Positions 18,592 to 26,688 of a stretch of 64,000 nt of DNA are shown piece after piece. A model generated the notes under the pieces. That model had not been told where the DNA came from. It saw only the letters and a program-made list of their open reading frames with translations, and did not search any database. The position numbers and the translations under genes are program-made. Each line of letters starts with the position of its first letter. Positions within the stretch are counted from its first letter, which is position 1. The DNA is from Halobacillus sp. A1 (lineage in GTDB: Bacteria; Bacillota; Bacilli; Bacillales; Halobacillaceae): contig NZ_JAIZEN010000008.1 in the NCBI RefSeq assembly GCF_024189295.1, positions 1 to 64,000 on the forward strand, in the 5' to 3' direction.

Positions 18592-18610
18592 TAAAAGGGC
18601 TGCTGATGCG

Positions 18611-18648
18611 AAAAAACCCTCGTTCTTCAGCGGAGAACGAGGGTTTTT
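18611..18648. terminator. bidirectional intrinsic terminator
   Basis: AAAAAACCCTCGTTCT pairs with AGAACGAGGGTTTTT over a 7-base loop. T runs occur on both strands. On the minus strand it ends the sulP-uspA transcript. Confidence 0.9.
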
Positions 18649-18654
18649 GAGAGG

Positions 18655-19077
18655 TTATTTGACGACCATGACAGGGCATTTGACATATTTCATAAGTTTG
18701 TGGCTGACGCTTCCTAAAACGAGAGTTTGAAATTTATTTCGACCCCGGCTGCCTACTACGACGCAGTCATAGTCATGTTTATTGGCATGCTCAATGATGA
18801 CTTCTTCTGGCTCGCCATGTAAGATGGTCACTTCAGCTTTAATGCCTTGGGATTCCAATTCTTGAACAGTGTTCAGAAACATCTCTTTTCTTTTAACTGT
18901 AGCCGTATCAGCACTTCCGAAGTTCAGAATATCGCTTTTCGATGTGTCGCCATCTACTGCATATACAAGTTCAATCTGTACTTCTTCTTTATAGGGACTC
19001 ACCATTTTTACAGTCTGATCAATGGCTCTGTTCGAATGGTCTGAACCATCTGTTGCGAGTAAAATATTTTCAAACAT
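18655..19077 (-). CDS. universal stress protein (UspA family)
   Basis: 140 residues. The N-terminus ILLATDGSDHS (D10) and the C-terminal nucleotide loop GSRGRNKFQTLVLGSVSHKL match G-x2-G-x9-G-S of ATP-binding Usp proteins. It follows sulP by 28 bases and very likely shares its mRNA. A paired SulP transporter and Usp protein suggest that the Usp domain senses the energy state for the transporter (inference). Confidence 0.9.
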   Translation of the reverse strand: MFENILLATDGSDHSNRAIDQTVKMVSPYKEEVQIELVYAVDGDTSKSDILNFGSADTATVKRKEMFLNTVQELESQGIKAEVTILHGEPEEVIIEHANKHDYDCVVVGSRGRNKFQTLVLGSVSHKLMKYVKCPVMVVK

Positions 19078-19105
19078 ATATTTGCTCCTTCTTTACCTAT
19101 AGTAA

Positions 19106-20569
19106 TTAATGGCCGGCACTTTTTGAAACCCCGCCTAAACGGTGTAACAATCTTGAACTCTCGCCATTTAATCCTTTGAAATGGACGCGAATATCTTTTT
19201 GTTCAAATTTTGTTTCAATACTATCAAGTGCTCCTATAGCGGAGTCATCCCATAGATGAGATTCGGTTAAGTCAATCTCTACTTCTTCCACACTGTCTTT
19301 GAAATCAATGGAAGATAAGAAATCTGTTACGGATGCAAAGAATAACTGACCTTGAACATAATAGATTTTTTTCTTTCCTTCATTTACGTACAAGGAAAGA
19401 ACTCGTACTTTTGATATTTTAACAGCGAAGAAAATCATACTGAGTACGACACCTGCTAATACTCCGTAAGCTAAGTTGTGCGTATAGACAACGGTACCTA
19501 CGGTGACTACCATAACGGCGGCATCTGTTTTAGGAACTCGGTGGAGGTTCATTAGAGAACTCCAGTCAAAAGTCCCGATCGATACCATAATCATGACACC
19601 TGCTAGAGCAGCCATTGGAATTTGGACAACGACATTGCCAAGTGCAATGATCAGGAACATAAGGAATACGCCTGCAACTAAAGAGGACAGACGGCCTCGT
19701 CCACCGGATTTCACATTAATGACAGATTGACCGATCATGGCACAGCCCGCCATACCTCCAAATGATCCGGCTACAATGTTTGAGATTCCCTGTCCGCGGC
19801 TTTCCTGGTTTTTGTTACTTTCCGTATCAGTCATATCATCTACAATAGAAGCGGTTAATAGTGATTCTAACAAACCGACAATGGTAAGAGCTAGAGCGTA
19901 TGGGAGAATGATCATGAATGTTTCCATATTCAACGGAATATTAGGCAGCGCGAATAATGGAAGTGTCTGCGTCAATTCACCCATATCACCTACATTACGC
20001 ACTCCGGCGTTCATATAGATGGCAACTGCTGAAACGATGACTATAGCCACAAGTGTCGATGGGATGGCTTTTGTAACCATAGGTAATAAATATATAATAG
20101 CTAACGTCAAACCTACCAATGCATACATAATCCACGATTCATCCACGAAATGCTGCAGCTGGGAAGTGAAAATCATAATAGCCAGCGCATTCACAAACCC
20201 GACCATGACCGATCGTGGTATGAATTTCATAAATCTAGCAAGATTGAAGACTCCGAATAAAATTTGGAAGACTCCCGTCAATATGGTAGCAGCCAGCATA
20301 TATTCTATGCCATGCTCAGCCACTAAGGTGATCATTACAAGTGCCATAGCTCCGGTAGCGGCCGATATCATTCCGGGACGGCCGCCGACAAAAGCGATGA
20401 CGACAGAGATACAGAAGGAGGCATAAAGGCCCACCATCGGGTCTACACCTGCAATAATAGAGAAAGCAATAGCTTCAGGAATAAGTGCTAAAGCGACGAC
20501 AATTCCCGAGAGGACGTCCCCTTTTACATTTCCGAACCATTGTTCTTTTAGTGTTGTAGTTGTTGACAT
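19106..20569 (-). CDS. SulP family anion permease
   Basis: 487 residues with 10-12 predicted membrane helices, the SulP signature region near the N-terminus ([21 protein letters not shown]) and SGGRGRLSS, and a C-terminal STAS domain (about residues 385-480; [19 protein letters not shown]). SulP proteins carry sulfate, bicarbonate or dicarboxylates; [10 protein letters not shown] and the short STAS resemble the bicarbonate or unknown-substrate groups, but the substrate is not certain. The ribosome site is weak (AAAGAGTG). Operon order: excisionase-like gene, sulP, uspA. Confidence 0.88.
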   Translation of the reverse strand: MSTTTTLKEQWFGNVKGDVLSGIVVALALIPEAIAFSIIAGVDPMVGLYASFCISVVIAFVGGRPGMISAATGAMALVMITLVAEHGIEYMLAATILTGVFQILFGVFNLARFMKFIPRSVMVGFVNALAIMIFTSQLQHFVDESWIMYALVGLTLAIIYLLPMVTKAIPSTLVAIVIVSAVAIYMNAGVRNVGDMGELTQTLPLFALPNIPLNMETFMIILPYALALTIVGLLESLLTASIVDDMTDTESNKNQESRGQGISNIVAGSFGGMAGCAMIGQSVINVKSGGRGRLSSLVAGVFLMFLIIALGNVVVQIPMAALAGVMIMVSIGTFDWSSLMNLHRVPKTDAAVMVVTVGTVVYTHNLAYGVLAGVVLSMIFFAVKISKVRVLSLYVNEGKKKIYYVQGQLFFASVTDFLSSIDFKDSVEEVEIDLTESHLWDDSAIGALDSIETKFEQKDIRVHFKGLNGESSRLLHRLGGVSKSAGH

Positions 20570-20622
20570 GGTTTCACTCTTTCTTTAATAGATTTTTTAC
20601 GACCACTGACTCTAAACAGTAG

Positions 20623-20808
20623 TCATTTAAGACGTTCACCTTTTTTTAACTGTTCGATACATTCATGCAAGTCTTCTTTTTTTACCCGCCAGTGACTTCC
20701 TATTTTAAATGCGGGGATCGTCCCTTTTTGAACCAACTTATATGTGGTCATTTCACTTAGCTGCAAGTAGTCCGCAACTTGTGAAACGGTCATGATCTCT
20801 CTTTCCAT
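20623..20808 (-). CDS. excisionase-type (MerR-like HTH_17) DNA-binding protein 1
   Basis: 61 residues, almost entirely one winged helix-turn-helix: MTVSQVADYLQLSEMTTYKL, VQKGTIPAFKIGSHWR, VKKEDLHECI. The ATG at 20808 is used because GGAGG is eight bases upstream; a nearer ATG overlaps it. It is about 70% identical by eye to the divergent protein at 21070. No integrase or phage gene is near, so it is more likely a local regulator than a phage excisionase. The phased TTATAA array is 47 bases upstream, and the sulP-uspA genes follow downstream. Confidence 0.82.
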   Translation of the reverse strand: MEREIMTVSQVADYLQLSEMTTYKLVQKGTIPAFKIGSHWRVKKEDLHECIEQLKKGERLK

Positions 20809-20854
20809 CTTCATTCCTCCGATGTATAACCTGTATGTTTAATAGTAAATTGAA

Positions 20855-20890
20855 TTATAACCCGTTATAACCAACTATAATAGATTATAA
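20855..20890. promoter_or_regulatory. 10-bp phased TTATAA array, copy 2
   Basis: TTATAA at 20855 and 20865, CTATAA at 20875 and TTATAA at 20885: again four hexamers in exact 10-bp register. It lies in the divergent region between the two excisionase-like genes and upstream of the sulP-uspA run. It is a candidate operator for cooperative binding by those proteins. Confidence 0.62.
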
Positions 20891-21069
20891 GAAAATGATT
20901 GATAAATCAATAGTTTATTTACTTGAGGAAAATGTTGGTGAGGCCGATGTTGCTGCCATTACTGAGGTATAGCGCTTACAAGTGTTCGTGTTAATTTTTC
21001 ATTTAGATTGAGTAAATGGGAAACAGCGTATAAACTGGACACAAGCCATATTGTTAAAGGAAGGATCAA

Positions 21070-21258
21070 ATGGAGCAGGAACGTGAAATTTTGACCGTCG
21101 CCCAGGTAGCAGAGTTTTTGCAAATCAGTGAAGTGACCACATACAAGCTTGTCCAAGAAGGAAGAATTCCAGGTTTTAAGATCGGCAGCCACTGGAGGGT
21201 AAAAAAGGCAGACTTACGTGAGCATATTTCAAAATTACAGCACGGAGACCAGCTATAA
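21070..21258 (+). CDS. excisionase-type (MerR-like HTH_17) DNA-binding protein 2
   Basis: 62 residues with the same winged HTH as its divergent paralogue (LTVAQVAEFLQISEVTTYKL, VQEGRIPGFKIGSHWR, VKKADLREHI). AAAGGAAGG precedes the ATG. The recognition helix and wing are nearly identical in the two proteins, so they probably read the same DNA. A short hairpin (AAGGAG…CTCCTT) at 21264-21289 follows the stop. Confidence 0.82.
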   Translation: MEQEREILTVAQVAEFLQISEVTTYKLVQEGRIPGFKIGSHWRVKKADLREHISKLQHGDQL

Positions 21259-21480
21259 GATAGAAGGAGTTGTCACGAGGCAGCTCCTTACAGCGGGACT
21301 AATTCAATTCATAAACAGCTTGTATAACAGTCTGTTTAACTCTACTCAGGGTTTAGCCCAAACTCAGTGTTGTATGCTTCACATAGTTCTCCTGTGTGTG
21401 AATTAGAGAAAACTCCCACGGAAACGAATCGCTTTTTCGCGGGCGTTTGATAAGCGTCACCAACGTATATTATTGATTAG

Positions 21481-21519
21481 AAAAAAATCGCTCCATTCAT
21501 TAGAATGAAAGCGATTTAA
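21481..21519 (-). terminator. intrinsic terminator of the Tyr-rich protein gene
   Basis: Minus strand: AAATCGCT-TTCATTC pairs with GAATG-A-GCGATTT over a 4-base loop and is followed by TTTT. It lies 40 bases past the stop of the gene at 21559. Confidence 0.8.
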
Positions 21520-21558
21520 CCTGCAAAAACGAATAAGAGCGATATTTATGAGAAACTC

Positions 21559-21924
21559 TTAGTAATAAGGATAATACGGATAGTAAGGGTATGGGGCGAT
21601 ATATGGGTAAAGCAGCAGTGAAGTCAGCCCTGCCAGAGGTAATACCCTTCTGCGGAAACGTCGGGCTCTTCTTCTGCCATAGCCTCCATATCCTCCGTAT
21701 CCCCATTGTCTGCTCTCATTTTCTTCATTCCCGTTTTCATCCACCATCACATCTTCGCCCATCAGCATCGTTACTTCATTATCATTAGCGTCCATTACGA
21801 TGCCGTCAAAGGAAGACCCATCCTCCATCGTACCCATTACGTGGTAGTTCATTAATTGTTTGCAATACTGTTTTGTAGGTTTCATTTGCTGCTGGTTTCC
21901 GCTCATATTTCGCATGTATGTCAT
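21559..21924 (-). CDS. Tyr-rich protein with LSm-like segment (spore coat-like)
   Basis: 121 residues in three parts: a small domain at about residues 20-65 (YHVMGTMEDGSSFDGIVMDA, then EVTMLMGEDVMV) whose pattern resembles an LSm/Sm-like beta fold; a GYGGYGGYG stretch and an Arg cluster (RRRARRFRRR); and a C-terminal tail of Pro-Tyr repeats (PYIAPYPYYPYYPYY). Tyr-rich tails of this kind occur in spore coat or surface proteins that become cross-linked. The ATG at 21924 is eight bases after GAGGAG. Function is not assigned; the coat role is inference. Confidence 0.6.
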   Translation of the reverse strand: MTYMRNMSGNQQQMKPTKQYCKQLMNYHVMGTMEDGSSFDGIVMDANDNEVTMLMGEDVMVDENGNEENESRQWGYGGYGGYGRRRARRFRRRVLPLAGLTSLLLYPYIAPYPYYPYYPYY

Positions 21925-22060
21925 GTTCATCACTCCTCAAAAACATGATACGCACCCAGCCCATAAGTGTGACAATTTAAGATGGCAGAATTGTCCAACT
22001 ATAATTATCATCCAGTATTTAGTAAAATGAAGGTAAGTCATATTCATGAGGTGATTGTAG

Positions 22061-23008
22061 TTGAAAAAGAAAGCACCGATCGATCTTGGTCATCGTATAC
22101 ATTTGATTGATGGTTTTGATCTAGGGTTTCCAGGAAGGACAGGTACATATGTGTTGAATGAGGAGCAGCTGACCCTTATAGAAACAGGGCCGAGCCTATC
22201 TGTTCCTAGAATAATCGAAGGATTAGAGAAACTGGATCTTGATCCTAAGGACATCCGGTATGTCATTTTGACTCATATTCATTTGGATCATGCCGGCGGA
22301 GCGGGCCTGTTGCTGCGCGAATGTCCGGAAGCAAAAGTTATCGTCCATAAAAAGGGGAAACGACATATGGCTGATCCCTCAAGGCTTATAGATGGAGCGC
22401 GGGCCGTATATGGGGACTCTTTTGATGAACTTTTTGATCCGGTCCTGCCGATTGCGGAAGAACAGTTACTTGTTAAGGGAGAAGGCGATACACTTGAGAT
22501 TGGCTCAGAATGCAAGTTGGAGTTTTATGATACGCCAGGTCATGCAAACCATCATTTAGGAATTTACGATCCTGTCAGTAATGGAATTTTTACGGGAGAC
22601 ACGGCAGGCATTCGCTACCATCAAACCGAGGATAAAGGGATCACGTTTTACCTGCCTTCGACTTCACCGAACCAATTCGATCCTGAAGCGATGAAGCAGT
22701 CGATTGCAAAGTTTAAAACATTGAATGTTGATCGTATTTATTTCGGCCATTTCGGAATGTCGGAGGAACCCGAAGCAGCCTTCGATCAAGTGCTGAAGTG
22801 GATCCCTGAATTTTTGGAAGCAGCTGAGACTGCCTTTTTCAATGGGGAAGGGTTGAAAGGGTTAAAAAAACGCCTGCACGATAAAGTTTCCACTTATTTA
22901 AAAGGTTTCAGCGTCCATGAAGATCATCATGTGTTTGAAATACTGTCTCTCGATTTTGAGGTGTGTGCGATGGGGCTGCTGGATTATTTAAGAAAGAGGG
23001 AGAAATAA
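22061..23008 (+). CDS. MBL-fold metallo-hydrolase
   Basis: 315 residues. The metal-binding motif HIHLDH (THIHLDHAGG, about residues 70-77), a later His in TPGHANHH and GDTAG, and FGHFG complete the set for two metal ions. The family includes glyoxalase II and many small-molecule hydrolases, so the substrate is open. It starts with TTG, supported by GAGGTG eight bases upstream and by the lack of a nearer start. The adjacent VOC protein (3-base gap) suggests a shared detoxification role such as glyoxal chemistry (inference). Confidence 0.83.
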   Translation: MKKKAPIDLGHRIHLIDGFDLGFPGRTGTYVLNEEQLTLIETGPSLSVPRIIEGLEKLDLDPKDIRYVILTHIHLDHAGGAGLLLRECPEAKVIVHKKGKRHMADPSRLIDGARAVYGDSFDELFDPVLPIAEEQLLVKGEGDTLEIGSECKLEFYDTPGHANHHLGIYDPVSNGIFTGDTAGIRYHQTEDKGITFYLPSTSPNQFDPEAMKQSIAKFKTLNVDRIYFGHFGMSEEPEAAFDQVLKWIPEFLEAAETAFFNGEGLKGLKKRLHDKVSTYLKGFSVHEDHHVFEILSLDFEVCAMGLLDYLRKREK

Positions 23009-23011
23009 ACT

Positions 23012-23443
23012 ATGAATAGAGTTCATTTGATTACCCTTGGAGTAAAAGATATGAGAAGGTCTGTCAAATTTTATCGGGATGAACTCGGATTTCCTACAAA
23101 TGAAAAAGCTGATGATCCGGAAATTATCTTTTTTAACACTCCTGGGTCTAAGATTTCGCTTTATGCTCTAGAGTCTCTGGCAGAAGACATAAATAAAGCG
23201 GACCCTCCAGAAAGAGGCGGGTTTCCGGGTGTAACGCTTGCCTTCAATGCCAAATCAGAACAAGAAGTCGACGAAGTCATGGCGCGTGCGGAAGCGGCTG
23301 GGGCAAGAATCGTGAAAGCTCCTGAAAAAGTATTTTGGGGAGGATACAGCGGTTACTTCACTGATCCGGACGGTTACTACTGGGAGGTCGCTTACGGGGA
23401 AATGTGGGAGTTTGATGAGAACGATATGTTAATCATTAGCTAG
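23012..23443 (+). CDS. VOC (glyoxalase/bleomycin resistance) family protein
   Basis: 143 residues with two beta-alpha-beta-beta-beta units: GVKDMRRSVKFYRDELGFPT at the start, and YSGYFTDPDGYYWEVAYGE near the end with the metal-ligand Glu. Members include lactoylglutathione lyases, dioxygenases and fosfomycin resistance proteins. It starts three bases after the metallo-hydrolase stop and is surely in the same operon. Confidence 0.86.
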   Translation: MNRVHLITLGVKDMRRSVKFYRDELGFPTNEKADDPEIIFFNTPGSKISLYALESLAEDINKADPPERGGFPGVTLAFNAKSEQEVDEVMARAEAAGARIVKAPEKVFWGGYSGYFTDPDGYYWEVAYGEMWEFDENDMLIIS

Positions 23444-23538
23444 AGCAGAGGAGGGATAGCATCACACATGAGTACAAAAACTTCCCATATAATTCTCAAA
23501 AAAGCTGGCTGAAAAAAGGGCTGGGCTCTTTATTCAAT

Positions 23539-23907
23539 GTGGTGGTAAGTACTGTTTTTTTAGTGCTGCCAAGCATAACAGATAACCGAATTCCTCCTTA
23601 TCTTGTCGTACTGGCTGTGATGCTTTTTCTCTTTGGTATAATACGGTTGGTTCATAACGTGCGAAAGCTGGAAAAAGATTATGTAAGGATCTCGGATAGT
23701 TATATTTCGCTGGATAGGGGGGTGGCACTTCCTAGAAGAAAAATTCCTTTTGATCGCATAGAAAGTGTTGTACCAATGGAGAAAGTAATATTATTGAAGC
23801 TTGAGTACGGGGAGGAGAAAGAGATATATAAAGAACTACTGGAGCCGGAAGATATAAATGAGTTACAAGAAGCACTTGCGGCCCAGCGTGAACGGGGCTT
23901 TGGCTGA
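23539..23907 (+). CDS. membrane protein with cytosolic PH-like domain
   Basis: At least 122 residues: a hydrophobic hairpin (VVVSTVFLVLPSI and LVVLAVMLFLFGIIRLV) followed by a ~75-residue domain (YVRISDSYISLDRGVALPRR, IPFDRIESV) that looks like bacterial PH domains (bPH/YdbT-like). The GTG at 23539 falls inside the first helix and has no ribosome site. The frame is open back to 23440 and reads as good protein (…HEYKNFPYNSQKSWLKKGLG). The only well-placed start there is an ATC at 23461, six bases after AGGAGG. The true N-terminus is therefore probably upstream. Confidence 0.6.
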   Translation: MVVSTVFLVLPSITDNRIPPYLVVLAVMLFLFGIIRLVHNVRKLEKDYVRISDSYISLDRGVALPRRKIPFDRIESVVPMEKVILLKLEYGEEKEIYKELLEPEDINELQEALAAQRERGFG

Positions 23908-24046
23908 TCCATCACAGGGTTGATTTGAATATGGAAACCGGCTGTATAAGTGATTTTTTTGCTGAAAAGGACTGTTGAACCTCGGTTTTAACTGAGTTGC
24001 AAGGATCAGAGCATTAATACAAAAGATAAAAAGAAGGTGGATGTAC

Positions 24047-25048
24047 GTGATTCGAGTGGCCTTACTTAGTAAATGGCATGTGCACGCGGTAGATTATGCC
24101 AGAGAAGCAATGGAAAATGAAAGAATCTCGATTGAAGTTGTGTGGGACGAGGATCAGGAACGCGGGGAAGCCTGGGGAGAAGAATTAGGGGTTCCTTTTG
24201 AAGCAGATCTTAATCAGGTTTTAACTAATCCGGATATTGACGGTGTGATTGTCACCACTCCAACAAGCGACCATACCCACGTATTGATGGAAGCGGCGAG
24301 GTATGGCAAACATATTTTCACAGAAAAAGTGCTGGCTTTAACGATGGAAGAGTGTGACAGCATACTGATGGAAGTTGAAAAAGCAGATGTGGAGTTTATG
24401 ATTTCACTTCCGCGGTTAATCGAGGGTTATTATTTATATACACAAAAGGCTGTAGATCAAGGCTGGCTTGGTCAAGTCACGATGGTTCGATGTCGGGTTG
24501 CGCACAACGGTGCGGTATCTTCAGATGATCATCCGGATGGCTGGCTTCCGCATCATTTTTATGAAAAAGAGAAGACGGGCGGCGGGGCTCTTATCGACCT
24601 GGGAGCCCACCCTATTTATTTAGCAAATCGATTGGCTGGCGTCCCTAAAGCAGTGACAGCTCGTATGCCTTCTGTGTTTAACACGGAAGTGGATGACCAG
24701 GCAGCAGCTATGGTTGAGTATGATTCGGGTGTGCTTGCAGTTCTTGAAACTAGTTTCGTATCAGCCGGAAGCCCATTTCAGCTGCAGGTCTATGGTACAG
24801 AAGGGACGATTTTGATTGAACAGAATCAATTGCGGATCAAAAGCTCCCACCTTGATTCCGAAGGATGGGTGATTCCTGAAGATCTTCCGGATAAATTGCC
24901 TATGCCTATGGAGCAGTGGGTCAGAGCTATAGAAGATGGTACAGCACCGGCGATTACGAAGGAAGATGCACTGCAGCTGACCCTCGTAAATGAGGGAGCG
25001 GCTGTATCTCACCAAGAAGGTCGAAGGGTTGAATTGGCGTCACATTAG
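24047..25048 (+). CDS. Gfo/Idh/MocA family NAD(P)-dependent oxidoreductase
   Basis: About 333 residues: an N-terminal Rossmann domain (RVALLSKWHVHA; TTPTSDHTHVLMEAARYGKH; FTEKVLALTMEEC with the family Glu-Lys pair) and a C-terminal alpha/beta domain (GGGALIDLGAHPIYLANRLAG with the catalytic-region His). It oxidises or reduces a sugar or polyol derivative; the substrate is unknown. The GTG at 24047 is preferred since AAGGTGG ends at 24040, immediately before the ATG at 24041. A single gene with its own terminator. Confidence 0.83.
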   Translation: MIRVALLSKWHVHAVDYAREAMENERISIEVVWDEDQERGEAWGEELGVPFEADLNQVLTNPDIDGVIVTTPTSDHTHVLMEAARYGKHIFTEKVLALTMEECDSILMEVEKADVEFMISLPRLIEGYYLYTQKAVDQGWLGQVTMVRCRVAHNGAVSSDDHPDGWLPHHFYEKEKTGGGALIDLGAHPIYLANRLAGVPKAVTARMPSVFNTEVDDQAAAMVEYDSGVLAVLETSFVSAGSPFQLQVYGTEGTILIEQNQLRIKSSHLDSEGWVIPEDLPDKLPMPMEQWVRAIEDGTAPAITKEDALQLTLVNEGAAVSHQEGRRVELASH

Positions 25049-25062
25049 AAGAGAATAAAAAG

Positions 25063-25095
25063 AAACGCAATTCCTGAGGGGTTGCGTTTTTCTTT
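25063..25095 (+). terminator. intrinsic terminator of the Gfo/Idh gene
   Basis: AAACGCAA pairs with TTGCGTTT, followed by TTCTTTT. Confidence 0.82.
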
Positions 25096-25196
25096 TGCGA
25101 AATTATATAAGGGTGCTCCCGCAGATCGATGAAATCGTATTGTATTTATAAAACTGCCGTGTTGATATTCATATAAAAATCTTTATTTTGAGGCTA

Positions 25197-25426
25197 TGTT
25201 AAAGGTGGTTGTTGATATTGATAAGTGAGTTATTCAACAATATGGCAGGGTAGTAGAAGACTCAGTTTCGAGATAGTCTGGGTTCGTTGCCCTATTAAGA
25301 GGCAGGGGTGGTTGGGAAGCTACTCGCTTTCCTGTGGGAGAAGTGGCGAGCTTCCTCGGGCTTGCAGCCCTGTGGGATCTCGCCTACATCCTTCTCCCAC
25401 GGGAGTCTCGCAGCTTCCCAACCACC
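25197..25426. repeat. palindromic repeat copy 6 (type B, intact core and left arm)
   Basis: The left outer arm starts GTTAAAGGTGGTTGTTGATA at 25198 and includes ATTCAACAATATGGCAGGGT. The core is 25307-25426: ends GGTGGTTGGGAAGC and GCTTCCCAACCACC are perfect complements. Inside are GCGAGCTTCCTCGGGCTTGC, AGCCCTGTGGGATCTCGCC and CTTCTCCCACGGGAGTCTCG, which fold back on each other. Confidence 0.9.
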
Positions 25427-25559
25427 TCATGCGAATTGGAAAAAACGAACCCCCTCCTGGCATTGGAAAAGACTTCTGATCTCTCATCTAAGCTGCATAT
25501 TTAGACTGTGTCACAGGCGGTTAATTGCTTTTTGTCTTCTTGGATAAGATTAATTGTAA

Positions 25560-25690
25560 TCCATTTCAAAAGAATGTATATGGACTGGACTGAGCTGGCA
25601 GAGATTAAGGAAACCAGAACAAAATGACTCGATGTTGACTTGCCAGTCTCATTAGTCGCTAAGCTCTATGCCGGGATTAGACAATAAACA
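25560..25690. repeat. type C repeat, 5'-truncated copy
   Basis: GTATATGGACTGGACTGAGC at 25576, GAGATTAAGGAAACC, CTCGATGTTGACTTGCCAG and TTAGTCGCTAAGCTC at about 25657 match, in order, the insert inside copy 2 (8620-8760) and the copies at 31.3, 40.06 and 49.75 kb. Confidence 0.7.
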
Positions 25691-25813
25691 TATAGCCATG
25701 AAAAGATCAATTTGTTGGAATGGAAATAGGGCGACTTCTCGTTGCCTCTCAAAATAACTGTACTTCACTCAATGCACTGTCTCAGATGTTTCCGTGAACC
25801 TGGCAAACTTAAA

Positions 25814-26010
25814 GGAGGTCCGGGAAATTGCGAGACTCCTGTGGGAAAAGAGTGCTTGGTGAGACCCCGCAGGACGGGACGTCCGAGGAGGCTCACCGCG
25901 CTCCCACGGAAAGCGAGTGATTTCCCGGACCTCCAAACGCTATCAAACGTAACGGAAACAGCTCTAACATCTCGAAACTGAGTCTTCCACTAAAGGGAGC
26001 TTATATGAAC
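25814..26010. repeat. palindromic repeat copy 7 (type A, intact core and right arm)
   Basis: The core is 25814-25934: ends GGAGGTCCGGGAAAT and ATTTCCCGGACCTCC are perfect complements. The right outer arm (AACATCTCGAAACTGAGTCT, CACTAAAGGGAGCTTATATG) runs to about 26007 and is the reverse complement of the left arm of copy 1. Confidence 0.9.
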
Positions 26011-26603
26011 TGGGATCTCACCTATCATGTACACCCCACAGGAGTCTCGCCGTTTTCTAAAGCCACTATACAATTGGAAGATTCTCGAAACTACCTTTAA
26101 GCGTTTTCTAGCAGCATATGGGAGCGTCCTAGCTTCAGATGGAATTTACCTATTCCGCGTATTCCAGCTTTCACATTTATATCCCATTACCCTATCCAGC
26201 TCCTGAGCTTAGCGCTAATGAGAGTTCCTTCTCTTCTGAACGGAAAATCAACAACTAATCACTCCTTTCTCCTTGTTTCCTTTTCCCACCATTTACAAGA
26301 CCCCATCAACATGTAGTGAGAAACCAAGCATCTGCCAAGAGAGTTTGGATTTTTTCGAGAAGAGGGTCAGTGGTCCCTTCTCTATAGTATTGGATGGACC
26401 TGTAAGTTAGTTTTTCTGAATTAGCAGTTTTATATATTCTACAAACATCGGTACTTGAGAGCATTTTGCTTCCATTCCTAAAACCGCTCTTCACTCATTA
26501 CGTTGAAGTAACTGCAGAAAGTCTTGAAACTGTCTTATTTAAGATTTACTCCAACTGCATACATCATCAGTATTTTTGATAGAATGGATAAAGGCGAATC
26601 AAA
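26011..26603. other. non-coding stretch with decayed repeat pieces
   Basis: A core remnant (TGGGATCTCACCTATCATG, CCCCACAGGAGTCTCGCCGTT) lies at 26010-26057. Further right, bits shared with 39.9 kb (AGTTTTTCTGA and TACTTGAGAG) suggest another old element. A 62-codon minus-strand frame at 26306-26494 has no ribosome site and is not accepted. Nothing else is seen before the cydDC promoter. Confidence 0.5.
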
Positions 26604-26659
26604 TTGATTCACATGAGCTAAGAAAGTATAATATAATCACTATGTGAAATATTTCACTA
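26604..26659 (+). promoter_or_regulatory. cydDC promoter with Rex box
   Basis: -35 TTGATT (26604-26609) and -10 TATAAT (26627-26632) are 17 bases apart. Ten bases further, ATGTGAAATATTTCACTA (26642-26659) matches the Rex site TTGTGAAATATTTCACAA at 16 of 18 positions, with a perfect 14-bp palindrome at its centre. Rex bound here would cover the transcription start. Confidence 0.85.
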
Positions 26660-26688
26660 ATTGAAAAACCAGATAGGAGCTACTTTTT

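Noticed and set aside
20623-21258. Reading the excisionase-like proteins as evidence of a prophage or integrative element
   Set aside because: No integrase, att-like repeats or phage genes are nearby; the neighbours are ordinary transport and stress genes.
25197-26010. CRISPR array
   Set aside because: Repeats are long, few, palindromic over ~120 bp and not separated by uniform spacers; no cas genes are present.
26306-26494. 62-codon minus-strand frame
   Set aside because: No ribosome site, no recognisable pattern, and parts are shared with repeat-associated DNA at 39.9 kb.
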